From positions 1-64,000 of the forward strand of contig CAMDEF010000008.1 of assembly GCA_945895265.1 (NCBI GenBank): a DNA stretch of 64,000 bases, given 5' to 3'. Source of the DNA: Bordetella parapertussis. Its GTDB lineage: Bacteria; Pseudomonadota; Gammaproteobacteria; Burkholderiales; Burkholderiaceae_B. The notes under the pieces were generated by a model that ran no database searches, was not told the origin of the DNA, and was given only the letters and a program-made list of their open reading frames with translations. Positions 24,946-33,810 of this stretch are shown here, piece by piece. Numbering within the stretch: the first letter of the stretch is position 1; every line of letters begins with the position of its first letter. Made by a program: the position numbers and the translations under genes.

Positions 24946-25643
24946 TAGGATTTATGATCGGCCAGCGAGGCGAAGATATTTAAGACTGGCCAATTGCGTT
25001 CTTGAGCAACTTTGAGCAGACTGGGGCTTGGGTTGGTGACGATAGGGTGTGTCACGACTTCAAGAAGCGGAAGATCATTGATCGAATCACTGTAGAAGTA
25101 GGATTCGTGAAAATCTTTCAGGCTGCGGTTTAAGGTCGCCAGCCAACTATTGACGCGCAGCACTTTGCCATGTTTGAAGCTAGGCGTGCCGTGGATTTTG
25201 CCGGTGTAGCGGCCTGCAAGGTATTCGGGTTCGGTGGCAATCAAGGTTGGCACGCCAAACGCACGCGCGATCGGAGCCGTGACAAAACTGTTCGTCGCCG
25301 TGACGATCGCACACAGATCGCCTGCGGCAAGATGCTTTTGTACGATTGCGAGTGCTTGATCGGTCATGGCTGGGCGAATCACCCGCTGCATGTATTCTTC
25401 GTGCCAAGCAGCTAATAAATGAGGAGGGTGTGCAGCGAGCAAGCCCAGCATAAATTCTGCAGCTTGCTCAGCGGTTAGATCGCCCGCGTTGTAACGGTTC
25501 ATTAGATCTTCGTTGCGAGCCAGTGCTTGAACTGGGTCTCCGGCGCGGCCCGATTTGGCAAGAAATTCAGCCCATTGGTGATCGCTGTCGAGTGGCAGCA
25601 GTGTGTGATCCAGATCAAAGAGGGCTAGGCGTTGGCTAGTCAT
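24945..25643 (-). CDS. HAD-superfamily subfamily IB phosphatase (SerB-like)
   Basis: 232 residues. The phosphorylation motif FDLDHTLLPLDSD at residue 8 carries the nucleophile and acid aspartates. Motif II lies in AIVTATNSFVTAP near residue 112 and motif IV in YFYSDSINDLPLLE near 185. Members act as phosphoserine phosphatase-like or unknown small-molecule phosphatases. It sits between hda and pcnB, a position seen in related genomes, but the substrate is not indicated. Confidence 0.9.
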   Translation of the reverse strand: MTSQRLALFDLDHTLLPLDSDHQWAEFLAKSGRAGDPVQALARNEDLMNRYNAGDLTAEQAAEFMLGLLAAHPPHLLAAWHEEYMQRVIRPAMTDQALAIVQKHLAAGDLCAIVTATNSFVTAPIARAFGVPTLIATEPEYLAGRYTGKIHGTPSFKHGKVLRVNSWLATLNRSLKDFHESYFYSDSINDLPLLEVVTHPIVTNPSPSLLKVAQERNWPVLNIFASLADHKS

Positions 25644-25670
25644 GAGTATGTGTCGGTAACAACGTAAAGG

Positions 25671-26387
25671 TCAGGCAAAAGGAATAGAAGATTGCAAAAA
25701 ATCGCGATCTGCGAGCATTAAGCGCAAGAGCGGCACAGTGACGCTGCGGTGCTTCGACAACGAATAGCGGTCAAGGGCATCGACGAGGGCAAACAGTTGA
25801 CGAATGTCGCGTGAATAATGAGTCAACGTCCAATCAAGCACTTCTGCAGACAGTGGTAAGCCCTGTCGCTGAGCATATGTTTGTATGGCTTCGAATTTTT
25901 CTTGATCAGACAATGGGTCAAGGCGAAATATCAGATCCCAACCCAAACGCGTACGCAAATCTTCGCGCAGAGAAAGCATCATAGGTGCACGGTCACCTGT
26001 GACAGCTAGTGCAAAAGCGTGTTCGGTTGAGGCAAGTTCGCGCCAACGATTGTACAGGGCAAATACGCTGGCCTGTTGCTCTGGGGTCATGTCTTGGATG
26101 TCATCGACGCAGACTAATTTGAGGTCTGAGCCCGAAAGCGGTCGAGTCGCCCAGGCCATGATTTCAGCGGCCGATACAGCTAAATCAAAGAAAATCGACG
26201 ATTTTTCAGCGGCAATGGCACGCAGAACGTGACTGCGCCCGGCACCCGGCGGGCCCCAGAGATAGAGGGCGCGACCCGGCGCGAGCCCGCTTGCAGCCTC
26301 GATTGCGGCCGCGTTTGACCCCACAACGGTGTTGTTCAAGGTTGGCCCTGGCGCGGGGATGATTTCTAGAAGTAACTGCCGACTCAT
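25671..26387 (-). CDS. hda: DnaA regulatory inactivator Hda
   Basis: AAA+ protein that with the beta clamp stimulates hydrolysis of DnaA-bound ATP and limits re-initiation. 238 residues. The N-terminal clamp-binding motif is QLLLEI at residues 4-9. The P-loop reads GPPGAGRSHVL with arginine in place of the usual lysine, as in Escherichia coli Hda. Walker B is LVCVDDIQDM near residue 95, and the DnaA-type arginine-finger region precedes LRLMLADRDF. It is divergent from purM across 71 bases. Confidence 0.93.
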   Translation of the reverse strand: MSRQLLLEIIPAPGPTLNNTVVGSNAAAIEAASGLAPGRALYLWGPPGAGRSHVLRAIAAEKSSIFFDLAVSAAEIMAWATRPLSGSDLKLVCVDDIQDMTPEQQASVFALYNRWRELASTEHAFALAVTGDRAPMMLSLREDLRTRLGWDLIFRLDPLSDQEKFEAIQTYAQRQGLPLSAEVLDWTLTHYSRDIRQLFALVDALDRYSLSKHRSVTVPLLRLMLADRDFLQSSIPFA

Positions 26388-26458
26388 CGACTCATCGTAA
26401 AATTAGGTATAAACACGGGGAAATCTCCGCAATTGTCACATAACCTTGGCTTTTTCTT

Positions 26459-27505
26459 ATGACCCAACCACAAGCACCCCTCACTTACCGCGATGCGGGC
26501 GTTGATATTGACGCCGGAGACGCGCTCGTTGATCGCATCAAGCCGTTAGCGGCACGCACGATGCGCGAGGGTGTTCTGGCAGGGATTGGTGGCTTCGGTG
26601 CGCTGTTTGAAGTGCCTAAACGCTATAAAGAGCCCGTTTTGGTATCGGGTACCGATGGTGTTGGCACGAAGCTCAAGCTAGCCTTCGACTGGCAGCGCCA
26701 CGACACGGTGGGTATTGATTTGGTGGCCATGAGTGTCAACGATATTTTGGTGCAGGGCGCTGAGCCTCTGTTTTTTCTGGATTATTTTGCTTGCGGCAAG
26801 TTGTCGGTCGATGTGGCTGCTCAGGTTGTGGGTGGCATTGCGCTTGGTTGCGAACTATCAGGTTGTGCCTTGATTGGCGGCGAAACAGCTGAAATGCCAG
26901 GCATGTATCCCGACGGTGAATACGACTTGGCGGGCTTCGCAGTGGGCGCCGCTGAAAAATCCAAACTGATCGATGGTAAATCGATTCGACCAGGCGATGT
27001 CTTGTTGGGTTTGGCTTCAAGCGGCGCGCATTCAAACGGATTTTCGTTGTTGCGCAAGATTTTGCAGCGCGCCGGTGCGCGACCCGACCAAGATTTTCAT
27101 GGTCGTCCCTTAGGTGACGTTGTGATGGCTCCGACCCATCTGTATGTCAAACCGGTGTTGGCGGTACTGGCGCAGTTTGAAGGGCAAATCAAAGGGCTGG
27201 CTCACATTACAGGCGGCGGTTTGCTTGATAACGTACCGCGTATTTTGCAGGCAGGTCTGCAAGCGCACTTACAGCGCGATGCCTGGCAAATGCCTCAACT
27301 TTTTTCTTGGTTGCAACAGCAGGGCGGCGTAGCTGATGCTGAAATGTATCGTGTATTCAACTGCGGGATTGGCATGGTTGCCGTGGTGGCGCCTGAACAT
27401 GCGCAGACAATCAGCGCTGCGTTGCGTGCGCAAGGCGAAACGGTATATCAGTTAGGCGACATTCGCGAATGTGCAGAGGGTGTGGCGCAAACGGTTGTCG
27501 TATAA
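26459..27505 (+). CDS. purM: Phosphoribosylformylglycinamidine cyclo-ligase (AIR synthetase)
   Basis: Fifth step of purine synthesis: FGAM + ATP to AIR. 348 residues, usual length. [20 protein letters not shown] at the N terminus, [15 protein letters not shown] near residue 63, [12 protein letters not shown] near 140 and [15 protein letters not shown] near 248 are the PurM signatures. TATAAA at 26408-26413 could be its -10, but no good -35 is seen. Downstream it converges on miaA with a 44-base gap. Confidence 0.97.
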   Translation: MTQPQAPLTYRDAGVDIDAGDALVDRIKPLAARTMREGVLAGIGGFGALFEVPKRYKEPVLVSGTDGVGTKLKLAFDWQRHDTVGIDLVAMSVNDILVQGAEPLFFLDYFACGKLSVDVAAQVVGGIALGCELSGCALIGGETAEMPGMYPDGEYDLAGFAVGAAEKSKLIDGKSIRPGDVLLGLASSGAHSNGFSLLRKILQRAGARPDQDFHGRPLGDVVMAPTHLYVKPVLAVLAQFEGQIKGLAHITGGGLLDNVPRILQAGLQAHLQRDAWQMPQLFSWLQQQGGVADAEMYRVFNCGIGMVAVVAPEHAQTISAALRAQGETVYQLGDIRECAEGVAQTVVV

Positions 27506-27549
27506 AAAAGACTTTAGATCGTAGGCCGGTTGTGCTTGGTTCCTAAGCT

Positions 27550-28497
27550 TTAGGGTGGATTCAGCACATCGGCCAGCGCTTGTACAAGCTGAGCCGTCGC
27601 AGTGGGCGAGCAGGCATCGATGATGCGTCGCTCGGGTTGGCTACGCAGCCAAGTGATCTGGCGCTTTGCCAGTTGCCGGGTGGCTGAAATCGCTTGCTCT
27701 CTGGCCTGTTTTAAATCTAGTTCGCCCTCGAGCACCGCCCAGAGTTGCCGATACCCTACGCAGCGCACTGAGGGTAGCCCCAAGTGCAAATCGCCCCGCG
27801 CATGCAACGCTTGCACCTCTGCCAATAAACCGAGTTCAAGCATCTGATCAAAGCGTTCGGCGATGCGCGCATGTAGCTGGCTGCGCTCGAGCGGTTCGAG
27901 GCTTAACGTGATTGTTGCGACGGGTTCGTCAGCGGGTTGTGTGGCGCCTAACAACGCAGACATGGGCTGACCGCTAATTTGCCAGATCTCGAAGGCGCGA
28001 CCGATACGCTGACTGTCGTTGGGTGAGAGGCGCTGTGCCGTCACAGGGTCAATCGTTTTTAGCCTGGCATGCATCGCAGGCCAGCCCTCTGCCGCTGCAC
28101 TGGCCTCAAGTGCCTTGCGAATCTCAGGATCTGCGGCGGGCAGGTCGTTTAAGCCATCTCGCAAGGCTTTGAAATACATCATCGTGCCACCCACGAACAG
28201 GGGGAGGTGGCCGCGTGATTGGATGTCGCGCACACATTGCAAGGCGTCGCGTCGAAAGCTTGCAACAGAATAACTGTTGGTTGGATCAAGAAGGTCTAGC
28301 AAGTGATGGCTAACCTCACCGCGCTCGTGCGCAGTGGGCTTGGCAGTACCAATATCCATGCCGCGATAGATGGTTGCAGAATCGACGTTGATGATTTCAA
28401 CCGGCCAACGTTGAGCAATGGCACGCGCTGCTGCGCTTTTGCCAGAAGCAGTGGGCCCAGCAATGCAAATCAGCGGTGCCTGCGTGAGCAAACTCAT
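27550..28497 (-). CDS. miaA: tRNA dimethylallyltransferase
   Basis: Adds the isopentenyl group to A37 of tRNAs reading UNN codons. 315 residues. P-loop [12 protein letters not shown] near residue 14, the [16 protein letters not shown] motif near 39 and [19 protein letters not shown] near 102 are diagnostic. The start overlaps the mutL stop (ATGA), giving the widespread mutL-miaA coupling. Confidence 0.96.
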   Translation of the reverse strand: MSLLTQAPLICIAGPTASGKSAAARAIAQRWPVEIINVDSATIYRGMDIGTAKPTAHERGEVSHHLLDLLDPTNSYSVASFRRDALQCVRDIQSRGHLPLFVGGTMMYFKALRDGLNDLPAADPEIRKALEASAAAEGWPAMHARLKTIDPVTAQRLSPNDSQRIGRAFEIWQISGQPMSALLGATQPADEPVATITLSLEPLERSQLHARIAERFDQMLELGLLAEVQALHARGDLHLGLPSVRCVGYRQLWAVLEGELDLKQAREQAISATRQLAKRQITWLRSQPERRIIDACSPTATAQLVQALADVLNPP

Positions 28498-30308
28498 TGA
28501 CCGCGCAAAAATAATTTATCGAGGTCTGACACGCTAAAGTGCACCCAGGTGGGGCGCCCGTGGTTGCATTGATCCGCGCGTTCAGTTTGTTCCATCTGGC
28601 GCAACAGCGCGTTCATTTCTTCGAGAGTCAGTTGCCGATTGGCACGCACCGCACCGTGACAGGCCATGGTCGCCAGTAAGGTATTGCGTTGTTCGGTCAG
28701 CAGGCGACTCGCACCCACGTGTTCGATATCGCGCAGCACGCCGCGCGCCAGGGCTTCAAGATCACCACGCGCAAGCATGGCCGGAACCGAACGCAAGGTC
28801 ATCGATTGTGGGCCGGCCGCGGCCAACTCAAAGCCCAGTGCGTTGAGTTGCTCTGCACACTCTTCGGCGAGCGCGAGCTCTTTGTCGGTGACGCGAAACA
28901 CTACCGGCACCAAGAGTGTTTGTTGTGGCAAGGTTTGTGCGTCGATCGCTGTTTTGAGTTGCTCGTAGACCACGCGTTCGTGCGCCGCATGCATATCAAT
29001 CAACGCCAGCCCTGAAGACGTTTGAGACAAGATATAAATACCGTGTACTTGCGCCAAGGCTCGACCTAACGGCCAAGTTTCGTTGTTTTCCACCCTGTCG
29101 CTGTCAGTCTTAGAGCTGTCATTGAGCGGCTGATAAAGCGCTTTCCAGGCACCGGGTTGTCCAAGTCTATTCGAGGCAGGTTCACGAAGCGCGAAGGCGG
29201 CTTGTGAACCGGGGTTCCAGCGCGGCGTAAAGGCTTGAGCACCTCCGTTTAGTGGCATCGCAAACGCACCAAGTGTCGCGCCTTGTTCGCCATGTGAAAC
29301 CTGATGGGTGCCTGCAGTGCCTGCAGTGCCAGCGAGGGCTTGTGTGATGGTTTGCGCGACAAAGCGATGCACCGCACCAGTGTCACGAAACCTAACTTCG
29401 TGTTTAGCGGGATGTACGTTGACATCCACGGCTAGCGGATCAATTTGTAAAAACAACACAAAAGCAGGTTGACGATCACCATGCAAAACATCAGCGTAGG
29501 CGCTGCGAATGGCGTGCGACACGGTGCGATCGCGTACATGTCGACCATTGACAAATAAAAATTGCCGATCAGCACGCGCGCGCGCAGCCGTCGGGCGTGT
29601 AGTCACCCCCATAATAGACATGGGGCCACCTTGCGCATTGACTTCAATGCCGTGCTCATTGAACTCAGAACCAAGCACATCACTGATGCGCTGCAGGGCA
29701 GAGGCGGGTAGCCATTGGCGGACAGCACGGTCGTTGTTAAACACCCGAAAGCCGATCTCAGGAAACGCTAACGCTACCCGTTCAATCGCATCGATGCAAT
29801 GGCCAAACTCAGTGGCCTCGGCGCGTAAAAATTTACGTCGTGCGGGCACGGCATCAAATAAATATTTGACTTCAACGGTGGTGCCCAAGGCGCCCGCGGC
29901 GGCGACAGGCTCAGTCATGCCACTTTCAAAGCTGAAGGCATGCGCGGCGTCGCGGGTACGCGATGTGATGGTCAGTTGCGAGACCGCTGCAATGGACGCC
30001 AGGGCTTCGCCCCGAAAGCCCATCGAATCGACTGACTCAAGTTCGGCAAGAGAGGTGATTTTGCTGGTCGCATGGCGCGTCAGTGCAAGTGAGAGCTCTT
30101 CGGCGCGGATGCCACTGCCATCATCAATCACAGCAATGCGGCGAATGCCGCCAGCCTCAAGTCGCACTTCAATTGACTGCGCGCCCGAGTCGACTGCATT
30201 TTCGACTAACTCTTTGAGGACTGAAGCCGGACGCTCAATCACCTCGCCTGCCGCGATTTGGCTAATTAATAAATCGGGCAGTGGGCAGATCGGGCGATGT
30301 GTCGACAT
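28494..30308 (-). CDS. mutL: DNA mismatch repair protein MutL
   Basis: GHKL ATPase linking MutS to MutH or nick processing. 604 residues. ATP-binding motifs: [10 protein letters not shown] near residue 36, [11 protein letters not shown] near 61, TSKI followed by [19 protein letters not shown] near 90. The variable linker (about residues 320-420) has a short repeat AGTAGTAGT encoded by 9-bp tandem units. No clear endonuclease motif DQHAxxERxxYE is present; [14 protein letters not shown] near residue 440 resembles it, so endonuclease status should be checked. A TAAAAT -10-like element lies at 30336-30341 on the minus strand. Confidence 0.96.
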   Translation of the reverse strand: MSTHRPICPLPDLLISQIAAGEVIERPASVLKELVENAVDSGAQSIEVRLEAGGIRRIAVIDDGSGIRAEELSLALTRHATSKITSLAELESVDSMGFRGEALASIAAVSQLTITSRTRDAAHAFSFESGMTEPVAAAGALGTTVEVKYLFDAVPARRKFLRAEATEFGHCIDAIERVALAFPEIGFRVFNNDRAVRQWLPASALQRISDVLGSEFNEHGIEVNAQGGPMSIMGVTTRPTAARARADRQFLFVNGRHVRDRTVSHAIRSAYADVLHGDRQPAFVLFLQIDPLAVDVNVHPAKHEVRFRDTGAVHRFVAQTITQALAGTAGTAGTHQVSHGEQGATLGAFAMPLNGGAQAFTPRWNPGSQAAFALREPASNRLGQPGAWKALYQPLNDSSKTDSDRVENNETWPLGRALAQVHGIYILSQTSSGLALIDMHAAHERVVYEQLKTAIDAQTLPQQTLLVPVVFRVTDKELALAEECAEQLNALGFELAAAGPQSMTLRSVPAMLARGDLEALARGVLRDIEHVGASRLLTEQRNTLLATMACHGAVRANRQLTLEEMNALLRQMEQTERADQCNHGRPTWVHFSVSDLDKLFLRGQ

Positions 30309-30446
30309 GGCAGACGCGATGACAAAGAAGTCTGCATTTTAGAGCTTTGTGCGCTTGCGTGGTGCGTTGGCTATTGCTGCGCGCCAACTTTCCCCGAGCC
30401 CGCGGTGCGCCTCCCCTTCATTCAGGCGACTTGTAGTGAGTTAGGC

Positions 30447-30499
30447 GACCGCTTGCTCGACACAGGGCGCCTGAGGCAGACTTGTCGATCAGGCGGTCG
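30447..30499 (-). other. Two-stem RNA structure just after the amidase stop
   Basis: Outer arms CGACCGC (30447-30453) and GCGGTCG (30493-30499) enclose a symmetric 4/4 internal loop and inner arms TCGACA (30458-30463) and TGTCGA (30483-30488). The apical region contains a small GCC/GGC stem. Thirteen perfect pairs start six bases past the amidase stop. No T-run follows on the minus strand, so it is either a Rho-assisted terminator, a 3'-UTR stabiliser or a regulatory element in the mutL leader. Confidence 0.45.
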
Positions 30500-30504
30500 A
30501 GAGC

Positions 30505-31869
30505 TTAACCGACTGAAGCCACGTGAGGATTTGCAGAAAAGTAACGCGAGATGCCAACTAGCAAGGCCACAGCAAATTTATCTTGATCAGCAGCGTTACG
30601 CAGCATACGTTCTTCGTCGGGGTTACTGATGAAGGCTGTCTCAACCAAAATAGAGGGCATATCCGGGGCTTTTAAGACCGCAAACCCAGCGTGCTCGACT
30701 TGAGGTTTATGCAAGCGATACACGTTTTTGAGTTCGCCCAACATTGTTTGAGCAACGGTCGTCGAGTCTTTGATCTGTGCACTGGTCGATAAGTCTAACA
30801 AGACTTTCGCTAATCGTGGATCTTGAACGTTTAAGTTAATCCCCCCAATCAAGTCAGCGGCATTTTCTTTGTCTGCCAGCCAACGCGCCGAGGTGCTCGA
30901 GGCACCGCCAGAGGATAAGACATACACCGAACTACCGCCTGCTGTGGGTCGTACAAAGGCATCAGCATGAATCGAGATGAACAAATCCGCTTTCACGCGT
31001 CGCGCTTTTTCAACACGCACATGCAAAGGCACGAAATAATCCCCATCGCGCGTGAGGTAGGCACGCATACCAGGTGTTGCATCAATTTTCGCTTTTAATC
31101 GCTGTGCAATCGAGAGCACAACGTCTTTTTCACGGGTACCACCTTTGCCGATTGCTCCAGGGTCTTCTCCGCCATGTCCCGGATCTAAGGCAATCGTCAC
31201 GACTCGACGACCGCGGTCTTGTTTGTAAGGCGTGATGCTTCGGCTGCTGCCTGAAGGGGCAATTGAACTGGGCAGCACAGGCAAGCTGGCCATTGATGTG
31301 CCCTTTGGGTTACGACCGATGTCGGCGAGAATCTGCGCGAGCGGATCTTCATCGATTTTTTGAGGATTGTTTTTCAGCAGCGCCGCAAGCGGGTCTTGTG
31401 CAACCTTTGGGTAGAAGTCGAGTACCAACCTGAACTTGTAGTCACCCGCCGGTTTGAGTGTGAAGACCTGTGGGGCAATGGCTTGCTTCAGATCAAACAC
31501 AATTCGCACAACATTCGGGCGATTTTGCGCGACACGCAAACTGCTGATGTACGGATCGTCAGTGCGCACCTTACGAACCAACTCATTGAGTCCAGGTGAG
31601 ATGTCGATGCCTTGAATATCCACCACCATACGGTGCGGGGCGTCTAAAGTGAAGTGTTCGGCTTTCAGTTCACTATCAAGTTCGAGCGTGACGCGTGTGT
31701 ATTCTTCTGCTGGCCAAGTGCGCACGGCGAGTAGGCGCGCGGCCATCGCGATGCGTGGGATGATGGGTAGCAATAAAAGGGTAGACGCTGCGCCTAAGAG
31801 GCGGCGTCGGCTGAGCGCTCGGGTGGGCGGCGATACTTCGTCGCGGTCGGAGGCAAAGCGGTGAGCCAT
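30505..31869 (-). CDS. amiC: N-acetylmuramoyl-L-alanine amidase (AmiC type, Tat-exported)
   Basis: Cleaves the amide between MurNAc and the stem peptide during cell separation in the periplasm. 454 residues. A twin-arginine signal (SRRRLLGAAS at residues 20-29 and a hydrophobic stretch to about 43) is followed by an AMIN domain (residues 50-150), a linker, and the Amidase_3 zinc domain: TIALDPGHGGEDPGAIG near 226, ISIHADAF near 300 and ILVETAFISNPDEE near 415. ATG 31869 has GAGGG at good spacing inside tsaE; the genes overlap by 76 bases in different frames. Confidence 0.92.
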   Translation of the reverse strand: MAHRFASDRDEVSPPTRALSRRRLLGAASTLLLLPIIPRIAMAARLLAVRTWPAEEYTRVTLELDSELKAEHFTLDAPHRMVVDIQGIDISPGLNELVRKVRTDDPYISSLRVAQNRPNVVRIVFDLKQAIAPQVFTLKPAGDYKFRLVLDFYPKVAQDPLAALLKNNPQKIDEDPLAQILADIGRNPKGTSMASLPVLPSSIAPSGSSRSITPYKQDRGRRVVTIALDPGHGGEDPGAIGKGGTREKDVVLSIAQRLKAKIDATPGMRAYLTRDGDYFVPLHVRVEKARRVKADLFISIHADAFVRPTAGGSSVYVLSSGGASSTSARWLADKENAADLIGGINLNVQDPRLAKVLLDLSTSAQIKDSTTVAQTMLGELKNVYRLHKPQVEHAGFAVLKAPDMPSILVETAFISNPDEERMLRNAADQDKFAVALLVGISRYFSANPHVASVG

Positions 31870-32360
31870 CGAATCCCTCTATCAGTGAACGCCTTAAGCG
31901 TGACTTGGCGACCTGTACCCGCGTAAGCCAGTTGAATTAACAAGTCTGGCGCAGTGAGTAAGTCGCCGGCCCGCTCAGGCCATTCGATTAAAAGCAGTGC
32001 CTTGTTTTTAAACAGATCACGAAACCCTGCGTCTAGCCATTCGGCAGGATCGCTAAATCTATAAAAATCAAGATGATACAAGTATAAGTTAGAAACTTCA
32101 TAAGATTCAAGTAGTGCGTAACTTGGACTCTTAATTCGGCCAGAAATGTTGCAGTGCCGCAAAAAGGATCGAACTAAGGCGGTTTTACCCGCACCGAGTT
32201 CGCCTTGAAGGTGAATTCTGCCTTGAGCCTTAGGCCCCGGCGTCAAGACGCCAGCGGCATTTGGGCTCAACTCTGCCGCAACCATCGCTAAGGCCTGGCC
32301 AAGCGCGTCGGTGGCTGCTTCGTCGGGTAGGTCAAGTGTCAAGGAGGTGTTTGTGACCAT
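31794..32360 (-). CDS. tsaE: tRNA threonylcarbamoyladenosine biosynthesis ATPase TsaE
   Basis: ATPase partner of TsaB/TsaD in t6A37 formation. About 188 residues from ATG 32360; a TTG nine codons upstream (32387) is possible and neither has a clear ribosome site. P-loop LQGELGAGKTALVRSFLRH, PSYALLESYE, and LYHLDFYRFSDPAEWLDAG with LLIEWPERAGDLL are the YjeE/TsaE signatures. The C-terminal 25 codons are shared, in another frame, with the amidase signal peptide. The C-terminal tail is longer than in Escherichia coli TsaE. Confidence 0.92.
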   Translation of the reverse strand: MVTNTSLTLDLPDEAATDALGQALAMVAAELSPNAAGVLTPGPKAQGRIHLQGELGAGKTALVRSFLRHCNISGRIKSPSYALLESYEVSNLYLYHLDFYRFSDPAEWLDAGFRDLFKNKALLLIEWPERAGDLLTAPDLLIQLAYAGTGRQVTLKAFTDRGIRWLTALPPTATKYRRPPERSADAAS

Positions 32361-32532
32361 CAGGGGTGTGTCTTCGAGTGAAGTCAATACTTTAGCGTTT
32401 CGCTCAAAACGTTGAACTCAAGCATTGTCCACTATTCAATGTTGGCTGTAAAAAAACAGGCAGATGCGTTGTACAGTTTGGGTGGGATGCACAGTATGAC
32501 GTACGCTTAGCTGTAAACAGAGGTGTTTCGAT

Positions 32533-33432
32533 ATGAGTCAAAAAGAATCCGCCACGATTGGTGAATTTATTGATGCGGTTTGGCTTGAGGATGGCTTGGC
32601 TGCCAATACGCTTGCCGCCTATCGGTTGGATTTAATTGGCTTTGAAGAGTGGCTCAGAGAACAGCATGGTCTTGAGTTAGGCGCTGCCACGGGCGGCGAA
32701 ATCGAGGCTTGGTTCGCAGCGAAACATGCGCAAACCAAGCCAAGCACCGCGAATCGGCGCTTGGCGACTTTGCGTCGTTACTACTTGTGGGCGCTGCGTC
32801 ATCAGCGCGTGACGGCTGACCCCTGCCTGCAACTGACCACGGCGCGTCAGCCCTTGCGAGTGCCTAAAACCTTGTCTGAGGCGCAGGTTGAGGCTTTGCT
32901 GCAGCAGCCCCCAACGCACACTGCACGCGGTCTGCGGGATCGCGCCATGCTAGAGGTGCTCTACGCGACCGGCTTAAGGGTCTCGGAGCTAGTCGGTGTT
33001 GGGGTGCTCGAAGTGAGTTTAAGTGATGGGGTGGTGCGAGTCGTACAGGGCAAAGGTGGTAAAGACCGTTTAGTACCGTTAGGTGCCGAGGCGGCACACT
33101 GGATTACGCGCTATTTGGCAGAGTCGCGCCCGCAGTTGCTCGGGCAACGAACTAGCCCCGCGTTATTTGTGACGGCGCGCGCCGCGCCTATGACGCGACA
33201 ATCTTTTTGGCTACTCATCAAGAAATACGCAGTCTTGGCTGGGGTGAATGCGCCACTTTCGCCCCACGTCTTGAGGCATGCGTTCGCAACACATTTGCTA
33301 AATCATGGAGCAGATCTGCGCGTGGTGCAGATGCTCTTGGGGCATTCTGATATCTCGACTACGCAAATTTATACCCACGTGGCGCGCGAGCGCCTGAAAA
33401 GCCTGCACGCGCAACACCATCCCAGAGGCTAA
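32533..33432 (+). CDS. xerD: Site-specific tyrosine recombinase XerD
   Basis: Resolves chromosome dimers at dif with XerC. 299 residues, typical. N-terminal SAM-like core-binding domain (residues 8-90). Catalytic residues are Arg in YATGLRVSELVG near 150, Lys in QGKGGKDRLVPLG near 175, HVLRHAFATHLL near 248, then GHSDISTTQIYTHV with the tyrosine near 281. AGAGGTG precedes ATG 32533. Size and sequence fit the housekeeping recombinase, not a phage integrase. Confidence 0.93.
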   Translation: MSQKESATIGEFIDAVWLEDGLAANTLAAYRLDLIGFEEWLREQHGLELGAATGGEIEAWFAAKHAQTKPSTANRRLATLRRYYLWALRHQRVTADPCLQLTTARQPLRVPKTLSEAQVEALLQQPPTHTARGLRDRAMLEVLYATGLRVSELVGVGVLEVSLSDGVVRVVQGKGGKDRLVPLGAEAAHWITRYLAESRPQLLGQRTSPALFVTARAAPMTRQSFWLLIKKYAVLAGVNAPLSPHVLRHAFATHLLNHGADLRVVQMLLGHSDISTTQIYTHVARERLKSLHAQHHPRG

Positions 33433-33521
33433 TAGATGTTTTGGGGCTCAAGCCCGAGCACTTGTTACACTCACGTCTAGTCGCTCGATAGCGAGTTCGG
33501 AGTCCACATAGCGATCACCTT

Positions 33522-33548
33522 CGCGGCTCAACCCGTGGTTCTTTTTTT
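33522..33548 (+). terminator. Probable weak intrinsic terminator after xerD
   Basis: CGCGG and CCGTG pair around a 6-base loop and are followed, after four bases, by seven T (33542-33548). It lies between xerD and the tRNA gene. A separate small palindrome, TCGCT and AGCGA around CGAT, is at 33481-33494. Confidence 0.4.
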
Positions 33549-33564
33549 GATTGCCTGTTAATTT

Positions 33565-33639
33565 CTCGCCGTAGCACAGTGGATAGTGCACATGCCTCCT
33601 AAGCGTGGGACACTGGTTCGATTCCAGTCGGCGGGACCA
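33565..33639 (+). tRNA. tRNA-Arg (anticodon CCU)
   Basis: A 75-base cloverleaf can be folded by eye: acceptor CTCGCCG with CGGCGGG, D stem GCAC/GTGC, anticodon stem CATGC/GCGTG with loop CTCCTAA (anticodon CCT), T stem ACTGG/CCAGT with loop TTCGATT, discriminator A and an encoded CCA end. Reads AGG codons. It stands alone between xerD and an MFS gene. I found no second copy of its 3' end in the window, so no sign of an integrated element. Confidence 0.93.
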
Positions 33640-33706
33640 ATTGACTGAAATAACGAGCAATGACTCAGTTTGAACAGTTCAGAGATGGTCTGTAAAGGTG
33701 ATTTTT

Positions 33707-33726
33707 CTGACTGAAGGTCGGTTTTT
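33707..33726 (+). terminator. Intrinsic terminator downstream of tRNA-Arg
   Basis: CTGAC and GTCGG (one G-T pair) form a 5-bp stem with a 5-base loop, followed at once by TTTTT. It lies 68 bases past the tRNA. Confidence 0.5.
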
Positions 33727-33759
33727 ACTTGTGCTTTTCGTTATCATCAACTTCAAGCA

Positions 33760-33780
33760 ATCATGATCTACATTCATGAT
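33760..33780 (+). promoter_or_regulatory. Palindrome upstream of the MFS gene, candidate operator
   Basis: ATCATGA and TCATGAT are perfect inverted repeats with a 7-base spacer, 30 bases before the MFS start codon. It may bind a regulator of the carrier gene; no regulator gene is adjacent. Confidence 0.35.
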
Positions 33781-33810
33781 CCAGAAAAATAGAATAGTTC
33801 ACCTCGTAAC

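Noticed and set aside
29509..30342. Long open frame (277 codons) antisense to mutL
   Set aside because: Mirror of the mutL codon pattern; product is Ser/Ala/Arg-rich, has no recognisable motif, and mutL is certain on the other strand.
32533..33639. xerD plus tRNA-Arg as the edge of an integrated genomic island
   Set aside because: XerD has housekeeping size and motifs, no duplicate of the tRNA 3' end was seen, and the flanking genes are core functions.
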